The notes under the pieces are model-generated. The model worked only from the letters and a program-made list of their open reading frames with translations. It had not been told where the DNA came from and searched no databases. Of a DNA stretch of 64,000 nt, positions 43,599-53,614 are shown piece by piece (positions within the stretch are counted from its first letter, which is position 1; each line of letters opens with the position of its first letter). A program made the translations under genes and the position numbers. The stretch comes from Capnocytophaga periodontitidis (GTDB lineage: Bacteria; Bacteroidota; Bacteroidia; Flavobacteriales; Flavobacteriaceae), in the NCBI RefSeq assembly GCF_016126015.1, contig NZ_JAEFDB010000003.1, forward strand, positions 124,001 to 188,000, given 5' to 3'.

Positions 43599-46013
43599 CT
43601 AAAGCCTACTTTTCTCTGCTAACCTTAAAATATCGCCAAATACCCCACGTGCGGTTACCGAAGCGCCTGCTCCTGCTCCTTGTATCACGATAGGGTTATC
43701 GCCGTAAGATTCAGTGTAAATCTCAAAAATAGAGTCAGCTCCTTTTACCTGACCGAGGGCACTGTTGCGCGGAACGGATACGAGCGATACGTCTAACTGT
43801 ACCGTTTCGGTAGAGGCTAAGTCGCCGTGAAGGTCGCCTACATAACGCAGTACGTGGTCAGGGGCTTGGGCTTCTTTGATTTGCTGATAAGGTGCGTTGA
43901 ACTCATCTAAACGTTGCAAAAAGTCTTCCACAGAGCCTTCTCTCAAATGTTCTGGGATAAGGTTTTGTATCTTTACATCAGTAAATTCATTGCCTAAATC
44001 GAGTTCGCGGGCTAAGATGAGCAGCTTGCGCCCTACATCGTTACCACAGAGGTCTTCACGAGGGTCGGGTTCGGTATAACCGCTGTTGATAGCGTGTTGG
44101 AGCACCTCGCTAAACGGCTTGTTTTCTGCTGAAAAGGTGTTGAACAGATAGCTGAGTGTCCCTGAGAATATTCCCTTAATACGGGTGATGTTCTCGCCCG
44201 AATGGTGCAAGAGGCGAATGGTGTCTATCAATGGTAAGCCTGCCCCTACATTGGTTTCGTAGAGATAAGTTTTTTGATGTTGTTTGAGGGTTTTACGCAG
44301 TTCTTGGTAGAAACCAAACGAAATAGTATTCGCTATTTTATTAGCCGAAACCAAGTCGTAACCGCTTTTAATAAGTGGAATATAATTATCTACAAAGGTT
44401 TTGCTGGCAGTTACATCCACGGCGATGAGGTTCTCTAAGTGATTTTTATCTACAAAGGCTTGCAGAGTGTCGAAACTATAAGGCACAGCTTCTTTATCGA
44501 AGGTAGAGCGCCAATTGTTATTAATTCCTTTTGCATTGGTGAGTAGCTGTTGTGAATTGGCGATAGCAACGATACGCAAACTGATGTTCTTGCGGTGCAG
44601 TATATTGTCGTGTGCGGCAATCACTTGGTCGATGAGGGTAGCCCCTACGGTACCTTTACCAAAGATTACCAAGTTGATACGGCGCGAAACCCCAAAGATT
44701 TCACCGTGAATTACGTTCAATGCCTTGTGGAGTTTTTCGGTTTTGAGTACCAAACTCACATTTCTACCCGTTACGGCATTATTGATGAGTAAAGGAACGA
44801 TTTGGTTGCGTATCAGTGCGTTATAAGGGTGGTGGAAAGTAGCAAGCGGTTGCCCTACAATAGAAATTACGGCTACATCTTCTACAATGCTCACACTGCT
44901 CACATCATTGGTGTAGAAATCGTGTGAGAATTCCTCGTCTATAGCAGCTTTGGCAAGTTTAGCATCTTTAGAAGCTACTACCAAACCTACCCCGCGCTCC
45001 GATGACCCTTGCGAGATGATACTCACACTGATACCTTTTTGTGCGAGCGCTTTAAAAATACGAGCATCTACACCCACTTTGCCCAAGAGTCCGCGACCTT
45101 CCATCACGATAAGGGCATTGTCTTTAATTACTGAAATAGATTTGATGCCCTCTTGCACGCTTTCTTGGTGAATGAGGGTGCCGGCGTCCTCACTGTTGAA
45201 AGTGTTTTTGATACGCAACGGAATGCCTTTTTCAATAAGAGGGATAATAGTTTTGGCGTGAAGTATAGAAGCTCCAAAATTAGCCAATTCATTAGCTTCT
45301 TCGTAAGAAAGATGGCGTATAATTTTGGCTTCGGGTACTAACTCAGGATTGGCAGTGAAAATACCATCGACGTGGGTGTAGTTTTGCAGTTCGGAAGCGT
45401 TGAGGTAGTTAGCCAAAAGTGCTGCCGAATAGTTGCTGCCATTGCGCCCCAAGGTAGTAGTGTCGCCTTTTTCGGTGGAAGCGATAAAGCCTGTAACCAC
45501 CACCACGTGATGAGGAGGAATGGTTGCAAAGCGGTCGCGGGTGAGTTTTTCGGATACTGAGTTGATGATTTGTGCATTACCTACTACCGCATCGGTTTTG
45601 AAGATTTCACGACTATCTACAAAGGTACTTTCCAAGCCCTTGCGCTGGAGTAGTGCTACCACGAGCTTAGCCGACACCAGTTCGCCTTGTGCCAATACCA
45701 AATCTTTGGTCTTAGGGCTGTAATCTTTCAGTAGCGAAACACCTTCAAGGAGTTTTTCGAGCAACTGAAATTCAGGCTCAAACGACATAGCATCCTCATA
45801 CTGCTGTTCGTCTTTCAGTTGTTGAAAGTCGGCAGTATAATCCTCGCCTTTACTCGCTTTTTCGAGCAAAGCCTCTAATTCATCGGTAGTGTTGCCTCGC
45901 GCTGAAACTACTACTGATATAGGTTCAGTTGTAGCAAGCCCAGCAATGATACTGAGTACCTTTTCAATGCCGTCATTGGCAAGTGATTTTCCACCAAATT
46001 TTAATATCTTCAT
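43599..46013 (-). CDS. thrA: Bifunctional aspartokinase/homoserine dehydrogenase
   Basis: 804 residues. Aspartokinase KFGGKSLAN (4-12) and GRNGSNYSAALLA; two ACT domains in the centre; homoserine dehydrogenase with Rossmann start VIFGKGTVGATLIDQ (about 463) and NKIANTISFGFYQ, EPDPREDLCGNDVGRKLL. Controls the first and third steps of threonine and methionine synthesis, often feedback-regulated by Thr through ACT. Located between GrpB-like and metX genes, all on the minus strand. Confidence 0.97.
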   Translation of the reverse strand: MKILKFGGKSLANDGIEKVLSIIAGLATTEPISVVVSARGNTTDELEALLEKASKGEDYTADFQQLKDEQQYEDAMSFEPEFQLLEKLLEGVSLLKDYSPKTKDLVLAQGELVSAKLVVALLQRKGLESTFVDSREIFKTDAVVGNAQIINSVSEKLTRDRFATIPPHHVVVVTGFIASTEKGDTTTLGRNGSNYSAALLANYLNASELQNYTHVDGIFTANPELVPEAKIIRHLSYEEANELANFGASILHAKTIIPLIEKGIPLRIKNTFNSEDAGTLIHQESVQEGIKSISVIKDNALIVMEGRGLLGKVGVDARIFKALAQKGISVSIISQGSSERGVGLVVASKDAKLAKAAIDEEFSHDFYTNDVSSVSIVEDVAVISIVGQPLATFHHPYNALIRNQIVPLLINNAVTGRNVSLVLKTEKLHKALNVIHGEIFGVSRRINLVIFGKGTVGATLIDQVIAAHDNILHRKNISLRIVAIANSQQLLTNAKGINNNWRSTFDKEAVPYSFDTLQAFVDKNHLENLIAVDVTASKTFVDNYIPLIKSGYDLVSANKIANTISFGFYQELRKTLKQHQKTYLYETNVGAGLPLIDTIRLLHHSGENITRIKGIFSGTLSYLFNTFSAENKPFSEVLQHAINSGYTEPDPREDLCGNDVGRKLLILARELDLGNEFTDVKIQNLIPEHLREGSVEDFLQRLDEFNAPYQQIKEAQAPDHVLRYVGDLHGDLASTETVQLDVSLVSVPRNSALGQVKGADSIFEIYTESYGDNPIVIQGAGAGASVTARGVFGDILRLAEKSRL

Positions 46014-46018
46014 CTTAT

Positions 46019-46077
46019 AACAATTAACAATTGAAAATTAACAATTAACAAATTCTTATCTCTTACCTCTTACCTAA
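46019..46077. repeat. AATTAACAATTG and TTACCTC repeat spacer
   Basis: AACAATTAACAATTGAAAA is followed by ATTCTTATCTCTTACCTC. It fills the space between metX stop and thrA start and holds no promoter. Confidence 0.75.
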
Positions 46078-47047
46078 CAAACACTTTCTTTAAAAACTGT
46101 TCTAACTGTTTGTGTTCTATCAGGAAAGCATCGTGACCGTGTACTGAGTGGATTTCGTAATAATCTACGGGTTTGCCCATTTCACGGAGTTCGGTTACGG
46201 TATCGCGGTTCTCTTGAGGAACGAAATACAAATCAGAATCGGTGCTTACGATGGTGATGTGTGCGGTGATAGGCGCTACAGCCTCGGCAAAACTGCCCCG
46301 TTCTTTTGAAATATCTATGGTTTTCACCAATTGGTTCATCAGTTTGTAGGCGGAGAGTGAGAAGCGTTTGTGCAGCTTGTCGCCGTGGTGTAAGAGCCAC
46401 GTTTCTACATTGTACAACTGCAACGGAATGTTGGTGGTGCGCTCAAACTTGAGTTTCAACGATTGAGGCGTGCGATAACACAACATCGCGTGGAGGCGTG
46501 CATCGTGCAAGGGGTGTGTAGAGTTTTTGAGTATCTGCTCTTGCAAGAGGCAGTTGCCTATAATCCAGTCGGTTGCTTTCCAATCGGCAGCTACGATTAC
46601 CAATTCTTTGAAAAGAGTAGGGGCGAGGGCTGCCATTTCCCAAGCAATACCACCACCTAACGAGCACCCTACAAGGGCAAATACTTCATTGAGACCTAAA
46701 TGCTCAGTGAGCACTTGGTTGAAAATACGCGCTATATCTATACCTGCCCAATGCTCATAATTAGGAATCATATCTTCTTCGCGTGCTCCAAAACCATTGC
46801 CAGGGATATTAAAAGCTACTACCGTGTATTTAAGGGTATCTATCAATTTTCCTTCACCGATGGCTTCTTTCCACCAGCCGTTTTCACCCGTTACTTGTGA
46901 ATTGCCTGTAAAAGCGTGGTTTACTACCACCACCGGAGCTGTGCCTAAGGCTTTTCCAAATACTTGATAATACACCCTAAGAGCGGGAATACGCACCCCG
47001 TAGGAGGTGACAAAATCAGTAAGAGTATAATGCAAAATATCTGACAT
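46070..47047 (-). CDS. metX: Homoserine O-acetyltransferase-like protein
   Basis: 325 residues. Alpha/beta hydrolase with HAFTGNSQV (about 44-52), nucleophile Ser in VGCSLGGGIAWEMA (about 121-134), ADWKATDWI and C-terminal His in HSVHGHDAFL (about 303-312). Activates homoserine for methionine synthesis; acetyl versus succinyl is not certain. Promoter at 47141-47171 and a leader hairpin. Confidence 0.88.
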   Translation of the reverse strand: MSDILHYTLTDFVTSYGVRIPALRVYYQVFGKALGTAPVVVVNHAFTGNSQVTGENGWWKEAIGEGKLIDTLKYTVVAFNIPGNGFGAREEDMIPNYEHWAGIDIARIFNQVLTEHLGLNEVFALVGCSLGGGIAWEMAALAPTLFKELVIVAADWKATDWIIGNCLLQEQILKNSTHPLHDARLHAMLCYRTPQSLKLKFERTTNIPLQLYNVETWLLHHGDKLHKRFSLSAYKLMNQLVKTIDISKERGSFAEAVAPITAHITIVSTDSDLYFVPQENRDTVTELREMGKPVDYYEIHSVHGHDAFLIEHKQLEQFLKKVFVR

Positions 47048-47077
47048 AGGTTATGGGGAATATTTCTGTAACTATTA

Positions 47078-47106
47078 TTTCAAATAGCGATTTTTTCTAT
47101 TTGAAA
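47078..47106 (-). promoter_or_regulatory. Hairpin in the metX leader
   Basis: TTTCAAATAG (47078-47087) pairs perfectly with CTATTTGAAA (47097-47106), with a 9-base loop. It lies between the promoter and the start codon. No T tract. Confidence 0.55.
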
Positions 47107-47140
47107 CGTAATGTACTCTGTATATGTAATTAAAGCGGCG

Positions 47141-47171
47141 CAAAAGTAAGAATGTTTTTCTTATAAAACAA
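47141..47171 (-). promoter_or_regulatory. Promoter of metX
   Basis: TTG (47169-47171), 20-base spacer, TACTTTTG (47141-47148) on the minus strand. Confidence 0.7.
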
Positions 47172-47486
47172 GTTTTTGACAATGAATTGTTTAAATTTAC
47201 TGATTTGTCAATAATCTTATATCATTTAGAATTATCGAGATAATGAAAATTGTTAAACAAAATAAACATTCGTAACTATACACTTATTTTCTTTGGTAAG
47301 AAGGAAGGTTATGAACGAAAAATAGCAGTTTTGAAGGCTAAATTTTCAGCTGAAGAGTTAAAAAAATGAAAGAATGTGTAGATTATTACTATAAATACAA
47401 TCCACCTACTGAAAAAATACTATTCTCTTGTAGTATCTTCTAAATAAAATTTTGTACATTTGTAGCGAATTTTAAACTTTATAGCA
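47172..47486. other. Intergenic region with a possible gene remnant
   Basis: One frame of about 40 codons (around 47251-47369) reads NYTLIFFGKKEGYERKIAVL and AKFSAEELKK before a stop. It has no usable start and could be a decayed gene. A -7 box TACATTTG (47455-47462) before the next gene is present, without a clear -33. Confidence 0.4.
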
Positions 47487-47984
47487 ATGAAAAAAATATT
47501 ATTAATAGCACTTTCTGTGATAGCTTTCACAGCGTGCACTAAAAAAGACAATGAGGATACTAAGCATCCTAAAGAATTACAAGGTACTTGGGTTTATGAA
47601 AAATCAATTTTGCCTGATGGTAAATTGTTTTCTGAGATAACTTCTTCTGAACAAATAGAATGTTCCAAAAAGACCAAATATACCTTTTATGGTGAGTTTT
47701 TAACTTCAGAAGAACATATTTTCAAAGGGGGTAATTGCCAGCAAAATACAGCTAGCGTAAAGTATTTTGTAGAAAATAATAAACTATGTTTAGATAATGG
47801 CAATGGTGTTGTACTTAAAGCTTATGATATAGTTAGTCTCACCTCCACACAGTTTGTTTTTAAATACAATAGTGAACTTAAAACATTTTTGTACTCCCAA
47901 ATACCTTATGACCCAGATCTTAAAGGAAAAGGTTATACTATTGATGACATTTTGAATGTAACAATCACTTATCGAAAACTATAA
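47487..47984 (+). CDS. Lipocalin-like lipoprotein
   Basis: 165 residues. SPII signal with TAC (Cys about 17), then LQGTWVYEKSILPDGKL, KYTFYGEFLTSEEHI and KYFVENNKLCLDNGNGVVL, the usual order of a small lipocalin-like barrel in Bacteroidetes. Probably binds a small ligand in the periplasm or at the surface. Monocistronic, with a terminator directly after it. Confidence 0.7.
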   Translation: MKKILLIALSVIAFTACTKKDNEDTKHPKELQGTWVYEKSILPDGKLFSEITSSEQIECSKKTKYTFYGEFLTSEEHIFKGGNCQQNTASVKYFVENNKLCLDNGNGVVLKAYDIVSLTSTQFVFKYNSELKTFLYSQIPYDPDLKGKGYTIDDILNVTITYRKL

Positions 47985-47986
47985 AT

Positions 47987-48015
47987 AAAAAAGCTGCCTC
48001 ACGGGCAGCTTTTTT
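47987..48015. terminator. Bidirectional terminator between 47487 gene and miaB
   Basis: AAAAAAGCTGCC-TCACG-GGCAGCTTTTTT (approximately 12-bp stem with flanking A and T runs). It overlaps the miaB stop. Confidence 0.88.
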
Positions 48016-49462
48016 ATTGTCGTTTATCACTAATTCCTATCGCTTTTCCTATAAGGGTTGTTGAGGTGCAATTTGTTATTTCAACTAATACAAAATCACC
48101 TACTTTATAGTCTTCTTTCGGGAATACAACCACAGTGTTTTGGGTGTTGCGACCCATCCATTCAGCAGCTGATTTTTTAGAAGTCCCCTCAATGAGTACT
48201 TCAACAACCTTACCTACTTGGGCTTGAGTGCGGTACAAGCTGTGTTTTTGTTGTAAGTCAATAATTTCGGCAAGACGGCGTTTTTTTACTTCTTCAGGTA
48301 CATCGTCTTCTATTTTGCGGGCGGCTAATGTGCCAGGGCGCTCAGAATAGGCAAACATAAATCCAAAATCGTACTTCACATATTCCATTAGCGAAAGTGT
48401 ATCGCGGTGATCTTCTTCAGTTTCGGTGGGGAAACCAGCAATCATATCTTGCGAAATAGCACATTCAGGGATGCGTTCGCGTATGCTATCGATGAGTGTG
48501 AAGTACTCTTCGCGAGTGTGGAGGCGGTTCATTGCTTTGAGAATACGATTGCTACCGCTCTGTACTGGCAGGTGGATATACTTACAAATATTAGGATGTT
48601 TCGCCATTGTGTCAATCACATCAAGGGTCATATCCTGCGGATTAGAAGTAGAAAAGCGGATGCGCATTTCAGGCTGAGCTGTAGCCACCATATCGAGGAG
48701 TTTTGCGAAGTTGATAGCAGTAGCTTGTTGCATCTCACTTGCTTTGCTAAAATCCTTTTTGAGTCCGCCGCCATACCATAAGTAACTATCTACATTTTGC
48801 CCCAAGAGAGTCACCTCTTTAAAGCCGCGCGCTTGGAGGTCGGCTATTTCGTTAAGGATAGAGTAGGGATCACGGCTGCGCTCACGTCCGCGAGTGAAAG
48901 GCACGATGCAGAAAGTGCACATATTGTCGCAACCACGTGTAATCGATACAAATGCTGTTACTCCATTGCTATTGAGACGGATAGGTGCAATATCAGCATA
49001 AGTTTCATCTTTAGAGAGAATCACATTCACTGCCTCGCGACCTTCTTCTACTTCTTCAAGAAGATTAGGCAAATCTTTATAAGCATCAGGACCTACTACC
49101 ATATCCACAATTTTTTCCTCTTCAAGGAAAGCGTGTTTTACCCTTTCAGCCATACAACCCAATACGCCCACTTTCATCGTTGGTTTCTTGCGTTTGTACA
49201 CATTGAACTGTTCCAAGCGCTTGCGAATAGTTTGTTCTGCCTTTTCGCGCACCGAACAGGTGTTGATGAGCACCAAATCGGCTTCATCAACCGTGTCGGT
49301 AGTGTTATAGCCCGCTTTGGAAAGGATAGAAGCCACAATTTCACTGTCGGAGAAATTCATTTGGCAACCATAACTCTCGATGTATAGTTTTTTGGAATTG
49401 TTGTTATCAGCTTGTAGTACAAGGCTTTGCCCTTGTTTACTTTCGTCTATTTCTTTAGCCAT
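48014..49462 (-). CDS. miaB: tRNA-2-methylthio-N6-dimethylallyladenosine synthase MiaB
   Basis: 482 residues from ATG 49462. N-terminal MTTase domain Cys ligands ([34 protein letters not shown]), radical-SAM CxxxCxxC at 178-185 ([14 protein letters not shown]), TRAM at the C-terminus ([20 protein letters not shown]). It thiomethylates A37 of tRNAs reading U-starting codons. An upstream start would cross the promoter, so the annotated Met is preferred. Confidence 0.95.
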   Translation of the reverse strand: MAKEIDESKQGQSLVLQADNNNSKKLYIESYGCQMNFSDSEIVASILSKAGYNTTDTVDEADLVLINTCSVREKAEQTIRKRLEQFNVYKRKKPTMKVGVLGCMAERVKHAFLEEEKIVDMVVGPDAYKDLPNLLEEVEEGREAVNVILSKDETYADIAPIRLNSNGVTAFVSITRGCDNMCTFCIVPFTRGRERSRDPYSILNEIADLQARGFKEVTLLGQNVDSYLWYGGGLKKDFSKASEMQQATAINFAKLLDMVATAQPEMRIRFSTSNPQDMTLDVIDTMAKHPNICKYIHLPVQSGSNRILKAMNRLHTREEYFTLIDSIRERIPECAISQDMIAGFPTETEEDHRDTLSLMEYVKYDFGFMFAYSERPGTLAARKIEDDVPEEVKKRRLAEIIDLQQKHSLYRTQAQVGKVVEVLIEGTSKKSAAEWMGRNTQNTVVVFPKEDYKVGDFVLVEITNCTSTTLIGKAIGISDKRQ

Positions 49463-49491
49463 AGAGGTTTTGAGTTTCTGAATTGAGGGCG

Positions 49492-49521
49492 CAAAGATAC
49501 AAAACAATTGATAATTAACAA
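49492..49521 (-). promoter_or_regulatory. Promoter of miaB
   Basis: TTG (49519-49521), 19-base spacer, TATCTTTG (49492-49499) on the minus strand. Confidence 0.7.
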
Positions 49522-49553
49522 TTGATAAGTAGCAAAAGAGGACTAATAGCTAT

Positions 49554-49584
49554 TTTGCTATTTCTAAAATATTTATTACCTTTG
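49554..49584 (+). promoter_or_regulatory. Promoter of trpS
   Basis: TTTG (49554-49557), 19-base spacer, TACCTTTG (49577-49584). Confidence 0.7.
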
Positions 49585-49622
49585 CGCTTTGAACTAATAA
49601 TTAACAACTAACGACTGATTAT

Positions 49623-50591
49623 ATGGCTCGTGTTTTAACAGGTATTCAAAGTACCGGTACTCCTCATTTGGGGAATATTCTGGGGGCAATTCTCCCCGCT
49701 GTGCAAATGGCGTCAGATCCTGCTAATGAATCGTTTCTGTTCATTGCCGATATGCACTCTCTCACTCAAATAAAAGACGGCGCTCTCCTTCGCGCCAATA
49801 CTTATAGCGTCGCTGCCACTTGGTTAGCTTTTGGTTTAGATACAAACAAAGTTACTTTCTACCGCCAGAGCGACGTACCTCAAACTGCTGAACTCTCGTG
49901 GTATTTAGCGTGTTTTTTTCCTTACCAACGCCTCACCCTCGCCCATTCGTTTAAAGACAAAATGGACTACTTGCAAGATGTAAATGCAGGGCTCTTTACT
50001 TACCCTATGTTGATGGCTGCCGATATCCTCCTCTATGATGCTGAGGTGGTACCTGTAGGTAAAGACCAATTGCAACACCTCGAAATTACCCGCGATGTGG
50101 CTTCTCGTTTCAATCATCAAATGGGTGAAACTTTTGTGTTGCCACAAGCTAAAATAGAGGAGAAAATAATGATTATCCCTGGTACCGATGGTGAGAAAAT
50201 GAGCAAATCACGCAACAACTTCATCAATATTTTCTTACCCGAAAAACAACTCCGCAAGCAAATAATGGCAATCCAAACTGATAGTACGCCTTTAGAAGCT
50301 CCTAAAGACCCCGATACTTGCAACGTGATGCGCCTCTACCGTCTATTAGCTTCTCCTGAGCGAATACAAACGATGGAAGCTGCTTACCGCGCTGGTGGTT
50401 ACGGTTTTGGCAATGCCAAACAAGCCCTCTACGAACTGATATTAGAAAAATTTGCTACCCCACGTGAACGCTACAATTACTATATGGAGCATTTAGATGA
50501 ACTCGATGCTATCCTCAAAGAAGGTGCTGCCAAAGCACACCGTGTAGCCGATGAAACTTTGCGTAGGGTACGTGCTAAAATAGGATATTAA
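49623..50591 (+). CDS. trpS: Tryptophanyl-tRNA synthetase
   Basis: 322 residues, class I. HIGH-like TGTPHLGNILGA (about 11-22), MAADILLYDAEVVPVGKDQLQ-type middle (seen as ADILLYDAEVVPVGKDQ), and KMSKS in DGEKMSKSRNNF (about 188-199). Usual bacterial length. The oxidoreductase start follows its stop by 1 base, indicating an operon. Confidence 0.97.
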   Translation: MARVLTGIQSTGTPHLGNILGAILPAVQMASDPANESFLFIADMHSLTQIKDGALLRANTYSVAATWLAFGLDTNKVTFYRQSDVPQTAELSWYLACFFPYQRLTLAHSFKDKMDYLQDVNAGLFTYPMLMAADILLYDAEVVPVGKDQLQHLEITRDVASRFNHQMGETFVLPQAKIEEKIMIIPGTDGEKMSKSRNNFINIFLPEKQLRKQIMAIQTDSTPLEAPKDPDTCNVMRLYRLLASPERIQTMEAAYRAGGYGFGNAKQALYELILEKFATPRERYNYYMEHLDELDAILKEGAAKAHRVADETLRRVRAKIGY

Positions 50592-50592
50592 A

Positions 50593-51555
50593 ATGACAAA
50601 ACTAAAAGCAGGCGTCCTCGGTGCAGGACATTTAGGAAAGATACATTTGCGATTGCTCAACCAATCGGATAGATATGAACTCGTAGGTTTTTACGACCCC
50701 GATGAAGCTAATGCTCAAAAAGTGAGCGAAGAATTTGGCTACAAGCGTTTTGATAGTATAGAAGCCCTTATTGCCGAATGTGATATGGTGGATGTGGTAA
50801 CTCCAACTCTCAATCACTTTGTGTGTGCTGAAAAGATTATCAAAGCGGGCAAACACCTCTTTATCGAAAAACCTATCGCTACTACAGTAGAAGAAGCTGA
50901 AGCGATTATCGCCCTTGCCAAAGCACATCACGTGAAAGGACAAGTAGGTCACGTAGAGCGTTTTAACCCTGCCTTTACAGCTGTACGCAACCAAATTCAC
51001 AACCCTATGTTCATCGAGGCACACCGCTTGGCTGAGTTCAACCCTCGTGGTACCGATGTACCCGTAGTGCTCGACTTGATGATTCACGATATCGACGTGA
51101 TTTTGAGCGTTGTAAAATCAAAAGTGAAACACATTTCGGCAAGTAGTGCAATGGTCATCAGTCATTCACCCGATATTACCAATGCCCGTTTGGAGTTTGA
51201 AAATGGTTGTGTAGCCAATATCACCGCCAGCCGTATCTCTATGAAAAATATGCGCAAAAGTCGTTTTTTCCAGAAAGACGCTTATATATCTGTAGACTTT
51301 TTGGAGAAAAAAGTAGAAGTGGTGAAAATGAAAGACGCCCCCGAAGTGCCGGGTGATTTCGATATGATATTACAAAATGCGGAAGGAGAGCGCCGTCAAA
51401 TTTATTTTGAATACCCTGAAATACATAATAACAACGCTATCTTAGACGAACTTGAGAGCTTTGCCGATGCTATAGAAAACGATACAACTCCTATGGTTAC
51501 CCTCGAACAAGGCACTGAAGCCCTTAGAATAGCCAAACAAATTGTAAGTCTATGA
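50593..51555 (+). CDS. Gfo/Idh/MocA-family oxidoreductase
   Basis: 320 residues. N-terminal NAD(P)-binding GVLGAGHLGKIHLR (about 7-20), FIEKPIATTVEEAEAI (EKP motif, about 93-108), VGHVERFNPAF, then the C-terminal dimer domain with DLMIHDIDVILSV. Probably acts on a sugar or lipid A/UDP-sugar derivative. In Bacteroidetes a homologous gene is part of surface sugar synthesis. The next gene overlaps by 4 bases. Confidence 0.85.
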   Translation: MTKLKAGVLGAGHLGKIHLRLLNQSDRYELVGFYDPDEANAQKVSEEFGYKRFDSIEALIAECDMVDVVTPTLNHFVCAEKIIKAGKHLFIEKPIATTVEEAEAIIALAKAHHVKGQVGHVERFNPAFTAVRNQIHNPMFIEAHRLAEFNPRGTDVPVVLDLMIHDIDVILSVVKSKVKHISASSAMVISHSPDITNARLEFENGCVANITASRISMKNMRKSRFFQKDAYISVDFLEKKVEVVKMKDAPEVPGDFDMILQNAEGERRQIYFEYPEIHNNNAILDELESFADAIENDTTPMVTLEQGTEALRIAKQIVSL

Positions 51556-52967
51556 AACAACTCATTACGCTCTTAATTTGTGTAGTAGTGAGCCCACTAT
51601 CAATGGCACAATCTGCTACCGATTTTAAAATCCGCTACGAAACTTTTATCAAAGGGGATATTAAAATTATAGGGAATAACATCCTCAACCGCAAGGAAAA
51701 ACGCGATACACCTAACGACCCTTACAACGATCGAAGTCCTAAAGCAAAACTCAACGATGAGTTTGATATGCAATACATTGATATTGATAGCGACCCTAGC
51801 ACGTTTTCATCTAGTAGTGCCAACTTCGCGTATGAAAGTGCAGGGGGAGGCAAGGTGGCTTATGCAGGTTTGTACTGGTCGGCTACTTATCCGTATGCTA
51901 AAGGACAGCTAAAAGGTAGTAAAAACACTATTATTGATGCTAATAGAGAAGATGCGAGTAGTGTATTACTCAAAATACCTGAGAACAATACTTATGTGCC
52001 TATAAACGGCGAATTGATATTTGATGGTCGTACCGATTCCGATTTGAAAAACTCAGCACCTTATGTGTATTACGCCAATGTAACTAATTTGTTAGCAGCT
52101 GCAAATACTGTAGAAGGAGAGTACACCGTTGCTAATGTAAAGGCTGCCTTAGGGCAAGTAGAAGGAGGTTCGGCTGCAGGTTGGGCACTCGTGATAGTTT
52201 ACGAGAATGCCAATAGCAATATCAAAAAAATAATTACTTACGACGGTTTTTCGGCAATTACTAACGACGCTGCTAAAACTTTCACCTTTAGTGGTTTTAA
52301 AACTCCTGAAGCAGGTGATTTCAAAACTCGCATTATGGGGGTCACCCTTGAGGGTGATTTTAATATGATGGGCGACAATGTTTCTATAGGTGTACCTGCC
52401 AGTGGTAAAACTACTTCTTTAGAAACCAAATTACGCCCTAATCAAAACTTTTTTAGTAGTGCCATTACTTATAACGATGAGATGGTGAAAACGCGCAAAC
52501 CTAACAGTGAGAATACTTTAGGCTTCGATATTTTCCGTATGGATATAAAGAACGACAACCAATATCTCATTCCTAACAACGCTACCTCATTAGATTTGAG
52601 CTATACCCGTAGTCGCGACCGTTATTACTTGTTCCTCACAGCTTTGGAAATAGAGAACAACCCTAAAGAGATTACCCAATTGCACCGTAGTACCCGTGTG
52701 ACTAAACTTACCGCAAAAGATACTGAAAAAGGATATTACGTGATTGTAGGGGTTTTCCTCAATATCAACAATGTGAATAATAGAGTAGAAGAGATGAAAA
52801 AATGGGGCTATGATGCTCAAGTGTATTACAACCGCGACCAAGTGTTGAACTTCATTTATGTGGCTCGTTACGACAAGTATGAAGATGCAGTGAAAAAGGT
52901 AGACGAAATACGCGAAAATACCGAAATCCCCGACCCTTGGATTTTGGATGTTGCCAATTACGATTAA
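51552..52967 (+). CDS. Secreted protein with SPOR-like C-terminus
   Basis: 471 residues with an SPI signal (about 1-19). The central part (AGLYWSATYPYAKG, SAAGWALVIVYENAN, TRIMGVTLEGDFNMM) is beta-rich and resembles adhesin-like or DUF3344-type modules of Flavobacteria. The C-terminal stretch KGYYVIVGVFLNINNVNNRV, then MKKWGYDAQVYYNRDQVLNF, resembles a SPOR repeat unit that binds denuded peptidoglycan. Overlaps the oxidoreductase gene by 4 bases. Likely a periplasmic or surface protein; role unknown. Confidence 0.7.
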   Translation: MKQLITLLICVVVSPLSMAQSATDFKIRYETFIKGDIKIIGNNILNRKEKRDTPNDPYNDRSPKAKLNDEFDMQYIDIDSDPSTFSSSSANFAYESAGGGKVAYAGLYWSATYPYAKGQLKGSKNTIIDANREDASSVLLKIPENNTYVPINGELIFDGRTDSDLKNSAPYVYYANVTNLLAAANTVEGEYTVANVKAALGQVEGGSAAGWALVIVYENANSNIKKIITYDGFSAITNDAAKTFTFSGFKTPEAGDFKTRIMGVTLEGDFNMMGDNVSIGVPASGKTTSLETKLRPNQNFFSSAITYNDEMVKTRKPNSENTLGFDIFRMDIKNDNQYLIPNNATSLDLSYTRSRDRYYLFLTALEIENNPKEITQLHRSTRVTKLTAKDTEKGYYVIVGVFLNINNVNNRVEEMKKWGYDAQVYYNRDQVLNFIYVARYDKYEDAVKKVDEIRENTEIPDPWILDVANYD

Positions 52968-52973
52968 TTTTAG

Positions 52974-53606
52974 ATGTTAAACAAGAATACACAAGTAGCC
53001 TTGCAGAAGGGGGAGCTTCTCCCCCTGATGGAGGCTTTTTACAGCTTACAAGGTGAAGGTTTTTACAAAGGAACTGCCGCTTACTTCATTCGCTTAGGCG
53101 GTTGTGATGTAGGCTGTCATTGGTGTGATGTAAAGGAAAGTTGGGCTGCCGAAGCACACCCTTTAGTGCCTGTAGATACTATTGTAACCGATGCCTTAGC
53201 ACTCTCCAAAACTATGATCATCACGGGAGGAGAACCCTTGATGTGGAATTTAGATCTCCTTACCGAAAAACTGAGAGCTGCAGGGGCGCGCACTCATATC
53301 GAAACTTCAGGGGCTCATCCGCTGTCAGGTACTTTTGATTGGATATGCCTCTCTCCTAAAAAAATAAAACGCCCCGTAGGAGACGTTCTTCAAAAAGCTA
53401 ATGAGCTCAAAATGGTGATTTACAACAACAACGACTTCCTTTTCGCTGAAGAAATGGCTGCACAAGTATCACCAGATTGCCTGCTCTATCTACAACCCGA
53501 GTGGAGCAAACGCGATAAGGTAATCCCCAAGATTGTAGATTATGTAATGGCTCACCCTCAGTGGAAAGCCTCCTTACAAATGCATAAATACCTTGATATT
53601 AGGTAA
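52974..53606 (+). CDS. queE: 7-carboxy-7-deazaguanine synthase
   Basis: 210 residues. Radical-SAM CxxxCxxC at Cys44, Cys48, Cys51 (GGCDVGCHWCD) with AFYSLQGEGFYKG upstream and MIITGGEPLMWNLDLL in the middle. Makes the deazaguanine precursor of queuosine. Short form without extra domains, typical of the family. No other queuosine gene is in the window. Confidence 0.92.
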   Translation: MLNKNTQVALQKGELLPLMEAFYSLQGEGFYKGTAAYFIRLGGCDVGCHWCDVKESWAAEAHPLVPVDTIVTDALALSKTMIITGGEPLMWNLDLLTEKLRAAGARTHIETSGAHPLSGTFDWICLSPKKIKRPVGDVLQKANELKMVIYNNNDFLFAEEMAAQVSPDCLLYLQPEWSKRDKVIPKIVDYVMAHPQWKASLQMHKYLDIR

Positions 53607-53614
53607 TTAGATAA

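Noticed and set aside
47048-47140. SAM-II riboswitch in the metX leader
   Set aside because: A hairpin is present, but the conserved pseudoknot bases and a purine-rich 3' pairing segment are not seen.
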